Below are positions 63,876-64,000 of a stretch of 64,000 nucleotides of DNA, in pieces. Numbering within the stretch: position 1 is the stretch's first letter; each line of letters begins with the position of its first letter. The DNA lies in assembly GCF_947489035.1 (NCBI RefSeq), contig NZ_CANLCI010000006.1:62001-126000 (forward strand), in the 5' to 3' direction. This DNA is from an uncultured Ferrimonas sp. (GTDB lineage: Bacteria > Pseudomonadota > Gammaproteobacteria > Enterobacterales > Shewanellaceae). The notes under the pieces were generated by a model. It worked only from the letters and a program-made list of their open reading frames with translations, was not told where the DNA came from and searched no databases. A program made the translations under genes and the position numbers.

Positions 63876-64000
63876 ATGTCTGAGCAACAACCGCTAATCA
63901 GCCACCTAATGGAGCTGAGAAATCGCCTGATGTATGCCATCGGTTCTGTGTTTGCGGTGTTCTTTTCCATCGCGTACTGGGCCAATGACATCTATCACTA
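63876..64000 (+). CDS. tatC: Twin-arginine translocase subunit TatC, cut by the window edge
   Basis: Only the first 41 codons are present: MSEQQPLISHLMELRNRLMYAIGSV, then the start of membrane helix 1 (FAVFFSIAYWANDIYH). The N-terminal motif LISHLMELRNRL is diagnostic for TatC. It starts 3 bases after tatB, completing tatABC. The rest lies beyond base 64000. Confidence 0.95.
   Translation, partial: MSEQQPLISHLMELRNRLMYAIGSVFAVFFSIAYWANDIYH

Overview
This 64 kb window is chromosomal DNA of a gammaproteobacterium, most likely an Alteromonadales lineage close to Ferrimonas or Shewanella. The evidence is the gene content and order: metJ divergent from metB-metL-metF; priA, argS, ftsN and hslVU with a DUF971 gene; rpmE; rraA; ubiE-ubiJ-ubiB-tatABC; ssb near uvrA. 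The backbone is G+C-rich and strongly CAG/CTG biased. The accessory segments are visibly richer in A+T. This assignment is inference from synteny; no rRNA or tRNA gene was found.

Layout. Bases 1-690: the end of an EamA-type exporter and its terminator. About 692-10229: a mobile island between that terminator and the terminator of ssb. It holds two unknown small genes, a serine recombinase, repeat-rich spacers, a large DUF262 plus AlbA_2 (Schlafen-type) fusion that looks like a defence protein, and a tightly coupled four-gene operon of three different tyrosine recombinases and a small partner. Bases 10300-17616: ssb, a FimV-like periplasmic protein, a YajR-like exporter, uvrA, and a LysE exporter divergent from an Lrp/AsnC regulator. 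Bases 17617-20281: a second accessory patch with a 160-bp element bounded by inverted repeats, two integron-type gene cassettes separated by a well-formed attC-like site with no integrase in view, short repeats, and a DUF6998-like putative nuclease.

Bases 20389-28085 carry a PrnB/indoleamine-dioxygenase-like protein paired with a kynureninase-like enzyme, secreted proteins and lipoproteins, a YegD-type Hsp70 and an Aer-like chemoreceptor. Bases 28086-33047 are the methionine regulon (metF, metL, metB, met boxes, metJ). Bases 33187-41057 hold malic enzyme, an OmpA-family porin, rpmE, priA, argS and ftsN. Bases 41123-42747 hold a DTW-domain tRNA-modifying enzyme, a small ORF with a Fur-box-like operator, and an acetoacetyl-CoA reductase; these lie between ftsN and hslVU. 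hslVU has an excellent sigma-32 promoter.

Bases 45916-56500 carry a PcfJ-like protein, a siderophore-interacting reductase with a Fur-like box, a YkgJ-type cysteine-cluster protein, a large secreted protein with duplicated N-terminal beta domains and a helical toroid, an acyl-CoA-binding protein, a rhomboid protease, an SDR-DUF2867 fusion, a glycosyltransferase next to a PAP2 phosphatase, a heptanucleotide repeat and a YgjV-like membrane protein. Bases 56760-64000 are rraA, the lapG-lapD c-di-GMP adhesin-retention pair, ubiE-ubiJ-ubiB and tatA-tatB-tatC, the last cut by the window edge.

The best candidates for something undescribed are the DUF262-AlbA_2 fusion carried by the recombinase-trio island, and the orphan integron cassettes next to the inverted-repeat element.
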